From positions 1 through 64,000 of the forward strand of contig NZ_AZEG01000005.1 in NCBI RefSeq assembly GCF_001434935.1: a stretch of DNA of 64,000 nucleotides, given 5' to 3'. The notes beneath the pieces are model-generated. The model was not told the DNA's origin. It was given only the letters and a program-made list of their open reading frames with translations, and searched no databases. The position numbers were made by a program, and so were the translations under genes. Positions 61,318 through 64,000 of this stretch are shown one piece after another (the first letter of the stretch is position 1; each line of letters opens with the position of its first letter). Source of the stretch: Liquorilactobacillus uvarum DSM 19971 (GTDB lineage: Bacteria; Bacillota; Bacilli; Lactobacillales; Lactobacillaceae).

Positions 61318-62832
61318 TTATTCAGCCAGCTGCTTCCCAGCCATCAGCATGCCTAGTTCTTCACTAGAAGTATCCCTAGGGTCAATTTCTCCAACAATCT
61401 GTCCTTCATGCATCACAACAACACGATCCGATAACTTTAAAATCTCTTCAAGTTCAAAGCTTACCAATAGTACTCCACGGCCTGCATTGCGTTGCTCTAT
61501 AATTTTCTCATGAATATACTCAATTGCCCCAATGTCAACCCCACGTGTTGGATTGGCAGCAATCAATAACTCTGGCTGAGCACTTATCTCACGTGCAACT
61601 ATTACTTTCTGCTGATTTCCCCCAGAAAGATCCCCTACTAGCTCTTTTTCGCTTTGAGAACGAATATCAAAATTTTTGATTAGCTGGCGTCCATCTTCGT
61701 TAATTTTTTTATAATTCAAAAAACCTTTATTGCTAACTGGCTTTTTGTAATAGGATTTCAAAACTAAATTTTCAGAAATCGTCAAAGGCAGTATTAAGCC
61801 TACATTCTGCCGATCTTCAGGAATACAACCAACTCCTGCCTCGGCTATTTTACGTGCAGATTGGTGCTGAATTTTTTTGCCATTCAATACAACGATGCCA
61901 GTTTTTATTTTACGCAAACCAGTGATAGCTTCTATCAATTCACTTTGACCATTACCATCAACACCTGCAACACCGACTATTTCACCGGAATGAACCGTCA
62001 GATCCAGGTTTTTTATTTTAAGCTGTCCATGTGCTTCCACATTCAACTTATCAATTTTGAAAATAGTTTCTTTTTTATTGGTTTCTTTTTTATCTACTGC
62101 AAAATTAATTTTGTGACCAACCATCATCTCTGCCAATGCTTCTTCCCTTGTTTCAGCAACCTTGACAGAATCTATAACTTTTCCCATTCGTATGACAACA
62201 CATCGATCTGCTACTTCTTTGATTTCCTTGAGCTTGTGTGTAATAAAAACAATTGACTTGCCTTCATCTGACAAAGCACGCATAATTTTCATCAACTGGT
62301 CTATTTCCTGCGGAGTCAGTGCTGCTGTCGGTTCATCAAAAATAAAAATGTTGGCTTTGCGATACAATGCTTTCATTATCTCCACACGTTGCTGCATTCC
62401 GACCGTAATATCAGCTACCTTTGCACTTAAATCTATTTTCAAATGATACTTACCAGCTAAAAGTGCTATGTCTTTTGCGGCCTGCTTATAATTTATGTGC
62501 CCTGCTTTAAGCGGTTCATCCCCGAGAATGATGTTCTCAAGTACAGAAAATGCAGGTATCAGCATAAAATGCTGATGAACCATTCCAATTCCTAACGTTT
62601 TTGCATCCCGCGGATTTTCCATTTTTACAGATTTTCCGTTGATCACAATCTCGCCGGAAGTAGGTTTCAACAAGCCAGACAACATCCCCATCAAAGTAGA
62701 TTTCCCTGCCCCATTTTCACCAAGCAAGGCCAATATTTCTCCTTGTTTTAGCTCTAATGAAATATCATCATTAGCCTTATAGTTTCCAAACTTCTTGGTA
62801 ATGTTTTTCATTTGAACAACGTCTTTTTCCAT
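61318..62832 (-). CDS. nupO: Nucleoside ABC transporter ATPase NupO, double cassette
   Basis: 504 residues, two ABC domains. Cassette 1: Walker A LLGENGAGKSTLMG near 34-47, signature-like ITVGMQQRVEI and Walker B IFIFDEPTAALTP. Cassette 2: Walker-A-like VAGVDGNGQSELIEAI lacks the usual Lys/Ser pattern, LSGGNQQKVIVARE is a clear signature, and LLIAANPTRGVDIGAIEYIH a modified Walker B. This degenerate second site is normal for RbsA/NupO-type sugar and nucleoside ATPases. AAAGGA precedes the ATG. It couples ATP hydrolysis to uptake through NupPQ. Confidence 0.93.
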   Translation of the reverse strand: MEKDVVQMKNITKKFGNYKANDDISLELKQGEILALLGENGAGKSTLMGMLSGLLKPTSGEIVINGKSVKMENPRDAKTLGIGMVHQHFMLIPAFSVLENIILGDEPLKAGHINYKQAAKDIALLAGKYHLKIDLSAKVADITVGMQQRVEIMKALYRKANIFIFDEPTAALTPQEIDQLMKIMRALSDEGKSIVFITHKLKEIKEVADRCVVIRMGKVIDSVKVAETREEALAEMMVGHKINFAVDKKETNKKETIFKIDKLNVEAHGQLKIKNLDLTVHSGEIVGVAGVDGNGQSELIEAITGLRKIKTGIVVLNGKKIQHQSARKIAEAGVGCIPEDRQNVGLILPLTISENLVLKSYYKKPVSNKGFLNYKKINEDGRQLIKNFDIRSQSEKELVGDLSGGNQQKVIVAREISAQPELLIAANPTRGVDIGAIEYIHEKIIEQRNAGRGVLLVSFELEEILKLSDRVVVMHEGQIVGEIDPRDTSSEELGMLMAGKQLAE

Positions 62833-62868
62833 TCTTTTTCCTTTCTTTAAGTCAGCTCACAAAGTAGC

Positions 62869-62910
62869 AAAATGGTGAAGCATTGGTACATTACCAACTC
62901 TTCACCATTT
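62869..62910 (-). terminator. Intercistronic hairpin between bmpA and nupO
   Basis: Perfect 11-base outer arms (AAATGGTGAAG and complement) and 5-base inner pairing TTGGT/ACCAA, then TTTTGCT. The short T-run suggests partial termination, which would give more binding lipoprotein than ATPase and permeases. Confidence 0.6.
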
Positions 62911-62950
62911 ATATGTGTTAAGAATGACCCAGCACACTGCCTTGAATTCT

Positions 62951-63973
62951 TTATTTAGGACTTACAGTAATCTGACCATTTTCAATTTTCTTTTCATATT
63001 GTTGAACTGACTTCCAAGCACTTGCAGACATATTATCATTAACGATTCCTACGCCATTATCTTTCAAATCATAAGTAACTGTCTTTCCACCAGGAAACTT
63101 GCCTTTTGCAGCTTGTTTAGACAAATCCTTTACAGCCGTTCCTACTTTTTTCACAGCTGACGCCAGAGTTACATTACCACCCTTGTATGCACCATCTGCT
63201 TTTTGATCTTGATCAACACCGACAACCCAAACTTTTTTACCATTCTTGGCTGCGTTTTTGGCTGCGGTGAACACTCCTGCACCTGTTCCGCCAGCTGCGT
63301 GAAAAATAACATCTTCATTGTTGTTAAACATAGCGGTTGCCAAAGACTGGCCAACGTCAGCTTTTGTAAACGAACCTGCATATTTAACATCAACTTTAAT
63401 TTTAGGATTAACTGCTTTTACACCTTGTTTGAAACCAGCTTCGAATGTTTTGATAACATCACTTTGAATTCCACCAACAAAACCTACACGTCCAGTCTTA
63501 GTAGTTTCAGCAGCTGCCACCCCTGCTAAGAACGAAGATTGCTCCGTTTTGAACGTCACTGACGCTACATTTTTTCGACCCTTTACTACTGAATCAATGA
63601 TTGCAAAATTCGTTTTAGGATTGTCCTTTGCAGCCGAACTAATTGCATTATCCAGCTTATAACCTATTCCAAAAATAGTTGCATACTTAGCCTTAATTAA
63701 TTTATTAATGTTAGGCAAAAAATCTGAGTCATCGTCTGATTGTGCATAGTTGTATCCATTGATTCCCTTTTTCAGTCCTTCACTTTTCCCCCAGCTCTTC
63801 AAACCTTCCCAAGCCGACTGATTAAAGGATTTATCATCAATCCCTCCGCCATCGGTAACTAAAGCTGCTGAATGTTTGGTTCCCTTGCTTGATGCAGAAT
63901 TATTACCACATCCTACAAGAAATGTTCCGACCATCAATGTTGCCGCTAGAACTGCTACTGCTTTCTTTTTCAA
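62951..63973 (-). CDS. bmpA: BMP-family nucleoside-binding lipoprotein
   Basis: 340 residues from the TTG at 63973, with GGGGG 9 bases upstream; the ATG at 63982 overlaps that site. Lipoprotein signal ending LVGCGNNS (lipobox LVGC). BMP domain: VTDGGGIDDKSFNQSAWEGL, ATIFGIGYKLDNAI, FVGGIQSDVIKTFEAGFKQG, HAAGGTGAGVFTAA and VGVDQDQKADG, the ligand-binding region. Captures purine nucleosides outside and feeds the NupOPQ transporter. First gene visible; its promoter is probably beyond the right edge. Confidence 0.93.
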   Translation of the reverse strand: MKKKAVAVLAATLMVGTFLVGCGNNSASSKGTKHSAALVTDGGGIDDKSFNQSAWEGLKSWGKSEGLKKGINGYNYAQSDDDSDFLPNINKLIKAKYATIFGIGYKLDNAISSAAKDNPKTNFAIIDSVVKGRKNVASVTFKTEQSSFLAGVAAAETTKTGRVGFVGGIQSDVIKTFEAGFKQGVKAVNPKIKVDVKYAGSFTKADVGQSLATAMFNNNEDVIFHAAGGTGAGVFTAAKNAAKNGKKVWVVGVDQDQKADGAYKGGNVTLASAVKKVGTAVKDLSKQAAKGKFPGGKTVTYDLKDNGVGIVNDNMSASAWKSVQQYEKKIENGQITVSPK

Positions 63974-64000
63974 TGAATGCATCCCCCAAATTAATTTTCT

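Overview
The window is low-GC Gram-positive chromosome, most likely from a member of the Lactobacillaceae. The gene families support this (PTS fructose operon, L-2-hydroxyisocaproate dehydrogenase, QueH, lipoate ligases beside a PDH operon, BmpA/Nup nucleoside importer), as do strong GGAGG ribosome sites, frequent TTG/GTG starts and short A/T-flanked intrinsic terminators. The genus cannot be fixed from the sequence alone. I see no rRNA, tRNA, CRISPR array, insertion sequence, prophage or integrase, so this reads as ordinary chromosome rather than an island.

Layout. 1-5.7 kb (minus): the promoter-proximal part of an exopolysaccharide/capsule operon, from a priming sugar transferase through DUF4422, LicD, GT4, rfbA and GT2 to an edge-truncated rfbC. 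6-9.9 kb: threonine biosynthesis, with hom-thrB (minus) divergent from thrC (plus). 10-18 kb: four large polytopic membrane proteins that look like GT-C glycosyltransferases (three are tandem paralogues), with an Lrp/AsnC regulator between them. 18-21.8 kb: fruR-fruK-fruA. 22-24 kb: UPF0210 plus a small ACT protein. 24-31 kb: an MFS exporter, an M20 amidohydrolase, a decayed gene, a VOC protein, a divergent ProC-like reductase, a Cys-rich micro-ORF, a trans-sulfuration enzyme and queH. 31-39.4 kb: two lipoate ligase paralogues flanking an SGNH hydrolase, then pdhABCD. 39.7-44.7 kb: a micro-ORF overlapping a terminator, a GtrB-like glycosyltransferase, a small membrane protein and mnmE-mnmG. 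45.2-48.7 kb: a branched-chain amino acid operon (aminotransferase, EIIC-like membrane protein, 2-hydroxyacid dehydrogenase) behind what looks like a leader-peptide attenuator. 49-55 kb: glutamate synthase gltBD. 55-59 kb: PepSY lipoprotein, LD-carboxypeptidase, Ogt and a baeRF-type protein. 59-64 kb: BmpA-NupOPQ nucleoside ABC importer.

How the parts work together. The PDH operon ends in a lipoate ligase able to lipoylate its E2. The GtrB-like enzyme could supply polyprenyl-phosphate sugars to the GT-C proteins for surface-polymer glycosylation, although the genes are not adjacent. The 45 kb operon pairs BCAA transamination with reduction of the 2-oxo acid and a membrane protein that may move the product.

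The most interesting items are small and lie between genes: (1) a 37-codon leader rich in Leu/Val/Ile codons, followed by two tandem terminators with an exact competing pairing; (2) a 38-codon, six-cysteine ORF with its own promoter and ribosome site, ending before a terminator upstream of proC; (3) a 49-codon ORF with a strong ribosome site whose intrinsic terminator lies before its stop codon, as in genes controlled by trans-translation. These are read by eye and need comparative or experimental support.
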